From NCBI GenBank assembly GCA_964465125.1, contig CAYXIO010000058.1, positions 1 to 24,799 on the forward strand: a stretch of DNA of 24,799 nucleotides. Direction: 5' to 3'. Positions 7,676-15,452 of the stretch are shown here, in pieces. How positions within the stretch are numbered: the stretch's first letter is position 1; every line of letters starts with the position of its first letter. Made by a program: the position numbers and the translations under genes. Source of the DNA: CAYOHG01 sp964465125. Its GTDB lineage: Bacteria; Planctomycetota; Phycisphaerae; UBA1845; Fen-1342. The notes under the pieces are model-generated. The model was not told the DNA's origin and did not search any database. It worked only from the letters and a program-made list of their open reading frames with translations.

Positions 7676-7715
7676 CAGGCGGCCGGCACGCCGCACGGAT
7701 GATCGAGAGAGATTT

Positions 7716-10700
7716 ATGCCGCAGCGCACGCGAAAGACCGAGACCCGCCGCACGCCGCACGTCCTGAACGCCGGCGGCCGTCGGCCCTCCGGCCCCACCC
7801 GACGCCGCGCCACCATCATGATCATGGTGGTCTCGCTGCTGGCGCTGCTGTTCGTGATCGTGACCGGCTTTCTCGGCCTGGCCCGCTCCAACCGCCTGAT
7901 CTTCAACGAGCTTCGCCGCAACACCGTCAGCGAGCAGATGCTGGCCAGCACGCGCGAAATGGCGTTGAGCTTCGCGCTGGATCAGCTTCGCGACGCCAAC
8001 GGGTACGTGCTGGGCGGGCCGACGGCGCAGTTCAGCGACATTGCGGGCTACGGCGGGTCCAACTGGCTGGCCTCGCTGGAGCCGGTCTGGGACGAAGGGG
8101 CGTTCCCGCCGCCGGAGGTTGATCCGTTCGGGGATTTGGGCCGCGTCGCCTGGCCGACGTTGACGACGCTGGACAGCGGGACGACTCCCTCGGCCGCGCT
8201 GCGCGGGGTTTCGCTGCTCGGCCTGATTCCGGAGCTGCTGGGCGACGGCGGCAGTTCGGAGGCGATCGTCGCGGCCAACGACGTCCGGCAGTACAGTCGT
8301 CAGCCCTGGCTGGATGCCGACGCGGACGGAATTCCCGATTCCTCGCTGATTGCGATGAGCGCGCTGATCGAGCAGGCCAACGCGTTCGCCGGCTCGCCGG
8401 TGAGCGTGCCGGGTGTGGGCTCGACGTTTTCGATCAGTACGTTCCCGCAGAGTCCGGCCGCCGGCGTCCCGCAACAGAACCGCGAGACTTTCGAGCGCCT
8501 GCTCGATCAGGCGTCCTACTGGGTGGCGCTCCGCATCGTACCGCACGGCGGGATGACCGCGCTCGATTCCGCGCCGCTCGAGGGCGGCGGCGGCTCGTAT
8601 TCGCCGATCAACCGCTTGTTCACGTTGAAGATGTTCGACCGGCTGCGTAATCCGAATGACACGTCGCAGTATGCGCTCAGCCGCTATCTGCCCAGCCAGC
8701 CGGACGTGCTCGACGAGCTGTTTGACGAGATCGCCGCGTCGCGCTGGGCGATGGAATTGCACCTGCGTCGGCGCGGCGGGCTGCTGCCGTCGCCGCAGGC
8801 TCAGAACATCGACAATGCCTACCTGCCGGGCACAGGAGTAGTTCCGAGCCGCGTTCCGCCGGTGCTGGCGGTGCTTCAGGGCGAAGTCGGCGGCGCGAAC
8901 GACCCGCGTTTTCCGGCGACGTTCCTGCCGCTGTTCGCGACGCCGACGTCCAACGGGAGCTCGGTCAAGAACAATACGGCCCAGTTGGTCAACCTGGCGG
9001 ATTCGAACAGCGGCAATGAGGGCACGGCGGCGATGCACGCGCTGGCGCTGCGGCCGCGCGACTATAACTTCGCCGACCTGTCCAAGTCCGCGGCCAACAA
9101 GCTCTACAGCCGCCGCGGAAGCATCACGACGACGAGCAACTCGGACGATCTGGCGCTCAAGCAAACCAGCGCGGAGCCGACGACGACGAATGCCTCGAAG
9201 GGCACGTATCGCGGCGAGATGAAGTTCTACCTGGGCGAGCTGAGCAAGGCGTTCAAGATCGTTCAGGCCGGAGCCGGGCAGTACCAGTACCTGTACAACA
9301 AAGCCAACGGCGACGTGCTGATCCGGCGCATGCACCGGCTCTATCGCGACATGCTGAGAAGCCACGACGGCAACACCAGCAAGTGGGGCGACGTGACGGG
9401 CGCTCCGCCCGCGAACCCTGACGGCAGCTCGGCGGTCAAGGTCGACCAGCAGGCCTGGATGCTGGCGGTCAACACCATGCAGTTCGCCACGCCGCGCTAC
9501 ACCGACCCGACCCACCGCGGCTGGGTCGAGCTGGTGACGTACGACACGGGCGAGGGCACGTACGTCGGCGCCGCGCCGCAGCCGTTTTTGACCGAAGTGA
9601 TCGCCTACCGCGCGCCGGACGACCCGAACGACCCGAGCAATGCCCAGCTCGCCCTGGCGGTCGAGCTGTTCAATCCGCAGGACCCGCTCTACGACGTCGA
9701 CGGCGACGGCGCGCCGGACTTCGATTTCAACGGGGACGCTCGCCCGGACGACGCGTTCGCGCTGAATTTCGATCAGTTCGCGCTGACGATCGAGGACGCC
9801 GGCAGCGCCCTGATGACGCTGCCGGTGGTGACGCTAAGCCAGCAGTTCGCGACGCTGCCGGCGCCGCCGATGAACGGCCGCCAGTTCTACGCGTTTCCGT
9901 TCGAGGACGGCGATAACGACTTCTTCGACCGCCCGGACGTGCAGACGTTGAACATCAGCATTCCCGACAGTGCGACGGAAATCGTCGTGCGCCTCTGGCA
10001 GCGAACCCGGCCGAACGCGGCGCTGGGCACGGGCTGGTTTGAAGTGGACGAGCTTCGCCTGAACAACCCGAGCCACGGTTCGTGGGCGGCGGTGCACCGC
10101 GACACGAGCCCGACGACCTACTTCGCCGAAGCGGATTACGACGGCGACGGACAAATCGAGCCGGCCCGCTGGAGCATCGCGACCGGGCGGGACGAGCGCA
10201 TTCCGCCGGGGAGCGGGGGCATCGAGCCGCTGGGTCAGCCCAACAAGAACGCGATGGGTGACCAGCGCTGGGTGGGCGGCTCGGGCCTGGTCGATCCCGA
10301 CGTGACCAGCGAGACGTTCGCTCCGGTCACGCCGCTGATCACGATGAACGCCGGGGTGTCGCCGGCGGGCGACCTCGACGGCGACGGCTTCCTGGAAGGA
10401 AATCTGGCGGACCTGGCGCTGTTCCTTCCGGGGGCGACCTCCAACGACCTCAATCAGGCGGGCTGGGATTTGCGTCCGCGCTCGTTCCCCACGCCGGGGT
10501 TCCTGCTCTTCGTGCCGCGCTTCTCGCACTTCGTGAGCGTGTCGGGGGCTCGCCGTCCGGTCGCGATGACGCTGAACAGCCAGTGGGTCCGGCAGTTCGG
10601 CGATACGGTCGACGCGCACCCCGATAATGGGAATTACCCCGCCGACTTCGGCCACATGCCGGTGCTGGACAACTCGCATCCGGTTGACGATCAGTCCAAG

Positions 10701-12074
10701 ACGGATCACTACCTCGCGAGCCTGGAGAGCGACCCGGCGGCGCCGCAGGGCGTCCCGTGGGGCCTGCTCGTGTTCGACTACTTCACGACGCTGAATCCGA
10801 ACCAGCCTGGCGTGGATCCGCTGAAGGTGCCCGGCCGGATCAACCTCAACGCGGCGCCGTGGCTGACGCTGGCCAACCTGCCGCTGATCGGGCCGTCCGT
10901 GTTGGGTATGGGCAGCGAGTTCCCCGCGATTTCGCCGACCTGGCCGTTGACCGAGCTGGACGACCCCGGCCAGCAGTTGCCGCTTCGAACGTATTACCCG
11001 AGCGGGCAGGACCTGGACCAGGACATCGCCGCGAGCCCGTCGCCGGCGTTCTGGGATCCGCGCGTCGGCGTGCTGATCGGACGCGGCTCGGGCAAGCGGT
11101 TCCCCGGCACGGGGGCGCCCGGCGACGGCATGCCGAACGGCGGCGTCGACGAAGACGACGGTCGCCAGGAGCGGCCTCTCTACCGCTTCATCGGCAGCGA
11201 TCCAGACTATCGCGCCACCGGCAACATGGCCAACTACCTGTACGGCAACAGCATGCCGTTCATGCGGCGCAACGCGAGCAACCCGACGGCGGACGACGAT
11301 CCGCCGGGGCTCTGGCGCCTCGGTCCGTGGCTTGGCGTGTCGGCGGCGGCGTATCGCGACGGCGTGCAGATGGTGCCGATTGTCACGGCGAACCCCGCCG
11401 GGCTTGAGCGTATGCAGCGCTATGCCGATGCGAACCTGCGCGACGGCTACGGCACGGTGTTTGACGCCGGCGGCAACCCGCTGAACATCGCCAACACCGG
11501 CCGGCGGCAGTACCGCAGGGCTTTGTATGACGACCTGCGCGGCGGCTGGACGGGAGCGAGCGACGACGGATCGGTTCGGCCGCGCGATTTCGGATTCGTC
11601 GCGGTGGGTGAGCTGCTGAATGCCAAGGGCTTTGACTCGAGCCGCGACACGCAGTTCGCGGTGCCGCCGGTCAACGCGGCGGACACCGTCGCCAACGAAG
11701 GCGACTACGTCAAGGCGGTGAGCCTGCTGGCGCTGCTCGATACGCAGGTGCTGACGACGCGGAGCAACACGTTCACCGCGTACGCCTCGGTGATGGACCG
11801 CAACGATCCGGAGGCGAGCGTGCGGACGCAGGTGACGTTCGACCGCAGCAACCTGCTGCCGCGGTTGACGTACGTGTACCTGGATCCGTCAGGGAGCTGG
11901 CCGCCGCCGGCGAACGCGGCATTGATCTATCCGGGCGAGGTGGCCCGGCTGTCGATCGACACCGATGGCGACGGCTTTGGCGACGTGCCGGTGCGGTCGG
12001 AAGCGGGAAACGCGAGCCCAAGCGTGATCGCCGAGCAGACCGCGGGGTACTTCAATACGCAGTTCGATAATTGA
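7716..12074 (+). CDS. Giant GspK/PilX-like minor pseudopilin (1452 aa)
   Basis: A basic N-terminus with RRRAT precedes IMIMVVSLLALLFVIVTGF (membrane helix ~33-56). It lacks the Glu+5 motif, as GspK and PilX do. The following block, RSNRLIFNELRRNTVSEQML, fits a pilin helix. Around residues 1039-1052, PGRINLNAAPWLTL matches the GspK helix-hairpin-helix signature (INLNTAP..vL). GspK is usually ~320 residues, so this is over four times longer. Several calcium-type loops are visible: DADADG (200), DVDGDG (660) followed by DFNGDA, DYDGDG (807), DLDGDG (886) and DTDGDG (1415). It is last in a G-H-I-J-K order, so it probably caps the pseudopilus tip. ATG 7716 has only a weak GAGAG site. A surface-exposed or substrate-binding role for the extra ~1000 residues is speculation. 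Confidence 0.72.
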   Translation: MPQRTRKTETRRTPHVLNAGGRRPSGPTRRRATIMIMVVSLLALLFVIVTGFLGLARSNRLIFNELRRNTVSEQMLASTREMALSFALDQLRDANGYVLGGPTAQFSDIAGYGGSNWLASLEPVWDEGAFPPPEVDPFGDLGRVAWPTLTTLDSGTTPSAALRGVSLLGLIPELLGDGGSSEAIVAANDVRQYSRQPWLDADADGIPDSSLIAMSALIEQANAFAGSPVSVPGVGSTFSISTFPQSPAAGVPQQNRETFERLLDQASYWVALRIVPHGGMTALDSAPLEGGGGSYSPINRLFTLKMFDRLRNPNDTSQYALSRYLPSQPDVLDELFDEIAASRWAMELHLRRRGGLLPSPQAQNIDNAYLPGTGVVPSRVPPVLAVLQGEVGGANDPRFPATFLPLFATPTSNGSSVKNNTAQLVNLADSNSGNEGTAAMHALALRPRDYNFADLSKSAANKLYSRRGSITTTSNSDDLALKQTSAEPTTTNASKGTYRGEMKFYLGELSKAFKIVQAGAGQYQYLYNKANGDVLIRRMHRLYRDMLRSHDGNTSKWGDVTGAPPANPDGSSAVKVDQQAWMLAVNTMQFATPRYTDPTHRGWVELVTYDTGEGTYVGAAPQPFLTEVIAYRAPDDPNDPSNAQLALAVELFNPQDPLYDVDGDGAPDFDFNGDARPDDAFALNFDQFALTIEDAGSALMTLPVVTLSQQFATLPAPPMNGRQFYAFPFEDGDNDFFDRPDVQTLNISIPDSATEIVVRLWQRTRPNAALGTGWFEVDELRLNNPSHGSWAAVHRDTSPTTYFAEADYDGDGQIEPARWSIATGRDERIPPGSGGIEPLGQPNKNAMGDQRWVGGSGLVDPDVTSETFAPVTPLITMNAGVSPAGDLDGDGFLEGNLADLALFLPGATSNDLNQAGWDLRPRSFPTPGFLLFVPRFSHFVSVSGARRPVAMTLNSQWVRQFGDTVDAHPDNGNYPADFGHMPVLDNSHPVDDQSKTDHYLASLESDPAAPQGVPWGLLVFDYFTTLNPNQPGVDPLKVPGRINLNAAPWLTLANLPLIGPSVLGMGSEFPAISPTWPLTELDDPGQQLPLRTYYPSGQDLDQDIAASPSPAFWDPRVGVLIGRGSGKRFPGTGAPGDGMPNGGVDEDDGRQERPLYRFIGSDPDYRATGNMANYLYGNSMPFMRRNASNPTADDDPPGLWRLGPWLGVSAAAYRDGVQMVPIVTANPAGLERMQRYADANLRDGYGTVFDAGGNPLNIANTGRRQYRRALYDDLRGGWTGASDDGSVRPRDFGFVAVGELLNAKGFDSSRDTQFAVPPVNAADTVANEGDYVKAVSLLALLDTQVLTTRSNTFTAYASVMDRNDPEASVRTQVTFDRSNLLPRLTYVYLDPSGSWPPPANAALIYPGEVARLSIDTDGDGFGDVPVRSEAGNASPSVIAEQTAGYFNTQFDN

Positions 12075-12154
12075 GGAAGAAGAGACGGGGAGAAGAAGAG
12101 ACGGAGAGACGGAGAGGCGGGGTGGAGCCCCGGGCTTCCGACCTGCCCACCTTC
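12065..12154 (-). repeat. Composite dispersed repeat, copy B, between convergent genes
   Basis: Read on the - strand, this is the same side module (GGCAGGTCGGAAG core) and CT-rich 8-bp array as at 4074-4173. On the + strand it is a GA-rich array overlapping and following the stop of the giant GspK-like gene. The adjacent bases 12155-12180 hold a further short repeat (GGCCTTTTGGCCTTTCG). The whole 114-nt gap between the convergent genes is repeat. Confidence 0.85.
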
Positions 12155-12188
12155 TGAACTTTCGGCCTTTTGGCCTTTCGACCCGTCC

Positions 12189-12608
12189 CTACTCCGGTGG
12201 CCATTTCGGGAGGTTTGCGTCGCCGCGCGGCACCTGATCGAGCAGCTCGGGGTTGTACTGCGAGACCGACTTGCAGCCGCAGTGCGGGCACACGGGGAAG
12301 GGCGTCGGGGCCCAGTAGCCTTCCGGACGCTGCTCCAGCGAAGGCACGAAGCGGTAGTCGCACTCGGAGCAGAACTTCCAGGCGTAGACCGCCTCCTCGC
12401 CGCAGGCGCTGCACTTGGCGGGACCGGGGTTGCCGAGCGCCTGCTGGAACATCACGTCCGCCTGGCACGCCAGGCACACGCCGTGGCCCTCAATGGACTT
12501 GGGGATGACCAGCTTTCCGTTGGTCTTGGCGAACATCCGGTAGCCTGCGAAACCAAGCGCGATCAGGCTGAAGATGATGAACAGGGAGTTGCGCGTTTTG
12601 GGGTTCAT
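12189..12608 (-). CDS. Membrane-anchored double zinc-ribbon protein
   Basis: The protein has 139 residues. An N-terminal hydrophobic helix (~8-22, SLFIIFSLIALGFAG) anchors it, probably with the rest outside the cytoplasm or facing it; topology is unclear. Four CxxC knuckles follow: C45/C48, C66/C69, C80/C83 and C107/C110, plus C112. They suit two zinc ribbons. I recognise no named family. The ATG at 12608 lies 3 nt after the stop of the upstream prepilin-like gene, so the two are almost certainly co-transcribed and coupled. This pairing suggests a role linked to that pseudopilin, for example assembly or redox/metal handling, but this is inference. The Pro-rich C-terminal tail ends NLPKWPPE. 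Confidence 0.75.
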   Translation of the reverse strand: MNPKTRNSLFIIFSLIALGFAGYRMFAKTNGKLVIPKSIEGHGVCLACQADVMFQQALGNPGPAKCSACGEEAVYAWKFCSECDYRFVPSLEQRPEGYWAPTPFPVCPHCGCKSVSQYNPELLDQVPRGDANLPKWPPE

Positions 12609-12611
12609 GTC

Positions 12612-13673
12612 TCACCGGCCGCGGGGATTGGCGGGTAGCTTCGTCCAGGCGTTCGTGTTCGTGCGGTAGAGCGCGCTGAGCGCTTCGGGGAAGCCGGCCG
12701 GGTGGACGTTGTCCTGCCCGACCGTTCCGATCCACTTGGCTCCTTCGCGCGGCGGCCTGCTGTTGGGGTCACCGGGGCGCGAGGCGATGGCCGCGACGTG
12801 CTCGGCGTACTTGCCGACGTATTCCTCGATTTCGCCGCGGTAGGCCTCGTCCCGTCCGACGCCGGAATTGATTCCCGGGGCCCAGGTGAATGCCGCCACG
12901 GTGTCGGTGCCGTCCTTCTCCTGCCGCAGGTCGTTGGCGGTCTTGGGCGGCTTGGTCGCGACCAGCACGGCGTGCCCGTCGAGGAAGAGCGTGTTTGCCT
13001 GGTACTTGCCGCGCCCATGGCGCCAGCCGACCATCGTCCCGTGCTGGTCCGGGTAGGTCATCGGATCGGCGTTGCCCTGTCCAAACGCGGTCGTGGCCCA
13101 GATGTACATCCCGTTGTAGCTGCCGAACCAGGCCCACCAGCCGTCGGCAGCGTAGATCTGGCGTGAGGTATCCTTGTAGCGGTTGGCCTTGTAGTTGAAG
13201 TGCATGATGGCGCTGAGCGCGAAGCTGGTGCGCACGCCGTAGACTTCTTTTTCCCCTTTCGACGCGCCGGGGTTGTCGACGGTCTCGAAGCCCCAGGTTT
13301 CTCCGCGGAGCTGCATGATGGGATCCATGCGCTCGTCGGTGGGGCAGAGGCCGGCGCGCGCGTCGCCGACGTAGCCCAAGTCGTAAAGCACGTCGACCCA
13401 GGAGTACATGATCTGGCGCGGGCCGCCGGCGGATCGGACGGCTTCGCCGTCGTCCCAGGTGGGGCCGTAGTCGTTGTTTTCGCTGAAGCAGGCCTGCACG
13501 CCCTGGCCGATTCCGTGCAACTGCGCGGCGCACTTGGCGATCTTCGCCTGTTCGCGCGCGGCCTGCATTCCCGGCAGCAGGATCGAAAGCAGCAGCGAGA
13601 TAATCGCGATCACCACCAGAAGCTCGATCAACGTGAACGCCCGTTGGCTGCGTGCGCGAAGGGCAGGTCTCAT
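12612..13673 (-). CDS. Prepilin-type N-terminal cleavage/methylation domain protein (planctomycete type)
   Basis: ATG 13673 is chosen because AGGAGG (- strand, 13690-13685) lies upstream and the leader MRPALRARSQRA is of normal length; the frame is open further upstream but looks non-coding. FTLIELLVVIAIISLLLSILL is a classic prepilin helix. It is followed by AREQAKIAKCAAQLHGIGQGVQACFSENNDYGP, matching the C..nLrqig.a...Y..dn pattern of the abundant planctomycete family. Near residue 219-233 a His is followed after 12 residues by DGHAVL, a variant of the H-X9-DG motif. Length is 353 aa, typical of the family. Function in these families is unknown; it is predicted to be inner-membrane inserted and processed by prepilin peptidase. 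It is the first gene of a two-gene unit. Confidence 0.85.
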   Translation of the reverse strand: MRPALRARSQRAFTLIELLVVIAIISLLLSILLPGMQAAREQAKIAKCAAQLHGIGQGVQACFSENNDYGPTWDDGEAVRSAGGPRQIMYSWVDVLYDLGYVGDARAGLCPTDERMDPIMQLRGETWGFETVDNPGASKGEKEVYGVRTSFALSAIMHFNYKANRYKDTSRQIYAADGWWAWFGSYNGMYIWATTAFGQGNADPMTYPDQHGTMVGWRHGRGKYQANTLFLDGHAVLVATKPPKTANDLRQEKDGTDTVAAFTWAPGINSGVGRDEAYRGEIEEYVGKYAEHVAAIASRPGDPNSRPPREGAKWIGTVGQDNVHPAGFPEALSALYRTNTNAWTKLPANPRGR

Positions 13674-14144
13674 GGCGGGCTCTTCCTCCTGAAGTCGATT
13701 CGGCTCCAAGCAGCGCTTCGCCAACGTCGACAGGTCGGGGCTGGTTCCGCGGCTCTGCGGGAGCCTCTGCTGGGCGCAAAGGATATCCGCTCCCGGCGCG
13801 ATGGCAAACCAGCGGGGCGGCGCGAAACGGTACGCTGGTCCGCCATGGGTCCGCGCGGAGCGAGTCGGTCCATGGGACCGGACGCCGCCGACAGGCGGGG
13901 CAGGCCGGTCCGGGCGGATTCCCGCGGCCTGCGGAAGGTCCGAATTCGTGTCACGCCTGCTGGCGACGCCAAGCGGACATTGTTTCCGCGGGGCCAAGCT
14001 GTAAGATTAACCTATTCGGTTGGAGGGCCGAGCGGTGGTACCTGCCCGCACGCGGAAGCGCGTGGCCCGCCTTTCGTATCGAATCACGATCGACCTGCGT
14101 TTCCCGCGTGGGAGCGCATTCTGTCTCGGAAGGGAGAATCTGCG
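13674..14144. other. Divergent intergenic region between prepilin-like gene and secreted protein gene
   Basis: This 471-nt region separates divergent genes. Frames through it on both strands are open but look like GC-rich noise. Visible structure includes CGGTCC-ATG-GGACCG (13866-13880), a hairpin with 6-bp arms, and CACGCG-GAAG-CGCGTG (14049-14064), another hairpin in the presumed 5' UTR of the + strand gene. AGGGAG at 14131-14136 is the ribosome-binding site for ATG 14145. No small gene or known RNA was recognised. Confidence 0.5.
13980..14007 (+). promoter_or_regulatory. Possible sigma-70-like promoter for the dockerin protein gene
   Basis: TTGTTT (13980-13985) and TAAGAT (14002-14007) are separated by 16 nt, in the only AT-rich patch of the intergenic region. 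The 5' UTR would be ~130 nt. The match is weak (3 of 6 and 4 of 6). Confidence 0.28.
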
Positions 14145-15368
14145 ATGTTGAAGAGGTTTGTGGCGACAGGCCTGGCCGTGTCGCTGGCGGCGCCGCTGCT
14201 TGCGGCCCCGCCGGTCGTCGATGGCCAGAACATCAACAGCTCGGCGTACGGTGCGCCGCTGGCGGTGCAGCGGTTCCAGACCGGCTTCGGCAATGACACC
14301 GACAGCGGGCAGTTCGGCTTCGGAAACGAGTTGGACGCGCTCTATGCGACGAACGACGACAACAATCTCTACATCGGCCTGACCGGCAACCAGGAAAACA
14401 ACGGCAACTGCATCGTCGTGTTCATCGACGTCGACGGTCCCGGCAGCGGCGCGAACTTCCTGTTCACGACCACCATCACCGGCGATCCGATTCCCGGGCT
14501 GCCGCGCTACCTCTCCGGCGATTCGGGCGGCAGCCGCGGGTTCGACAACATCCAGTTCGACACGAACTTCGGTCCGGACTACGCGATCGGCTGGTCCGGC
14601 GGCTCGCCGATCGGCTCGCAGACGCGGACCTACTTCCTGGTGAACTGGACCGAGTTCGACGCGGTCTCCGGCGGCGAGAATCACGCGAACGAGATCGCCG
14701 GGCTGGTGACGGCCGGCAATCCGACCGCCTCGGGCGCGACTCCGGGCACACTGGGCAGCTTCCTGCAAACCAGCAACCTGGGCATCCGCGTGTCGGCCGA
14801 CAACAGCAACGTGGACGGCGTCGAAGGCACCTCGCCGCCCGACTTCATCCCCCAGCTCACCGGCCAGGATCCGCTCTCCGCGACCAAGGGCTTCGAGATG
14901 GCGATCCCGCTGAGCCTGCTCGGCCTCGGCGTCGATGATCAGGTCTGCCTGTTCGCGGTCATCTCCAGCAGCAACGGCTACATCAGCAACATGCTGCTTC
15001 CGACCGACTCGAGCGCGACTACGTTCAACAACATCGGCGACCGCAACCAGGGCCAGACCACGCTCGACTTCAATACCATCGCGGGCAACCAGTACATCTG
15101 TTACACGATCACCGCATCGCAGGGCTGCCCGAGCGGTCTGCCGACCGATTGCGACACCGACATCGTCGGCAGCACGCCCGCTGATCCGCCGAACTGCATC
15201 GTCGACCTGACCGACCTGTCGGTCCTGCTGGTTCACTTCGGCACGACGGGCAACGGCTTCAACGACGGCGACGTGCATCCCGCGGTTCTGGGCGGCACGC
15301 CGGACGGCGACGTGGACCTGGACGACCTCTCGCAGATGCTGGTGGACTTCGGCCACAACTGCAACTGA
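14145..15368 (+). CDS. Exported dockerin-containing protein of unknown function
   Basis: ATG 14145 has AGGGAG 8 nt upstream and starts a clear signal peptide (MLKRFVATGLAVSLAAPLLAA, 21 residues, cleavage before PPVVDG). The frame is open far upstream, but that part is antisense to the prepilin gene. The 407-residue precursor has a beta-rich body beginning with an IDG-like VVDG, then ELDALYATNDDNNLYIGLTG and VVFIDVDGPGSGANF. This layout is common to a planctomycete secreted family that loosely recalls CBM9/DOMON folds. The C-terminus has two dockerin-like repeats ending LTDLSVLLVHFG and LDDLSQMLVDFG, with insertions in the calcium loops. A paralogue without the dockerin follows. It is likely extracellular or periplasmic; ligand unknown. 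Confidence 0.8.
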   Translation: MLKRFVATGLAVSLAAPLLAAPPVVDGQNINSSAYGAPLAVQRFQTGFGNDTDSGQFGFGNELDALYATNDDNNLYIGLTGNQENNGNCIVVFIDVDGPGSGANFLFTTTITGDPIPGLPRYLSGDSGGSRGFDNIQFDTNFGPDYAIGWSGGSPIGSQTRTYFLVNWTEFDAVSGGENHANEIAGLVTAGNPTASGATPGTLGSFLQTSNLGIRVSADNSNVDGVEGTSPPDFIPQLTGQDPLSATKGFEMAIPLSLLGLGVDDQVCLFAVISSSNGYISNMLLPTDSSATTFNNIGDRNQGQTTLDFNTIAGNQYICYTITASQGCPSGLPTDCDTDIVGSTPADPPNCIVDLTDLSVLLVHFGTTGNGFNDGDVHPAVLGGTPDGDVDLDDLSQMLVDFGHNCN

Positions 15369-15406
15369 TGCACGCTGAGTGGCGAAATCGTCTGATGACT
15401 ATTTTT

Positions 15407-15430
15407 CGGACCGATCAGTGATCGGTTCCG
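15407..15430. promoter_or_regulatory. Inverted repeat between the two paralogous secreted genes
   Basis: ACCGATCA-G-TGATCGGT (15410-15426) is a perfect 8-bp inverted repeat. Allowing one bulge it extends to CGGA/TCCG for 11 pairs. It sits in an 84-nt gap, 22 nt before ATG 15453. No T-run follows, and the T-run lies before it, so it looks more like an operator or mRNA hairpin than a terminator. Confidence 0.45.
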
Positions 15431-15452
15431 CTGAATCTGGAGGCAACAGTCA

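Noticed and set aside
7650..9515. Long - strand open frame of 621 residues opposite the giant GspK-like gene
   Set aside because: Typical GC-rich antisense shadow; the + strand has membrane helix, GspK motif and calcium loops in frame.
13200..14144. Upstream extension of the dockerin protein frame
   Set aside because: It is antisense to the prepilin-like gene, lacks family motifs, and a clear signal peptide with a ribosome-binding site starts at 14145.
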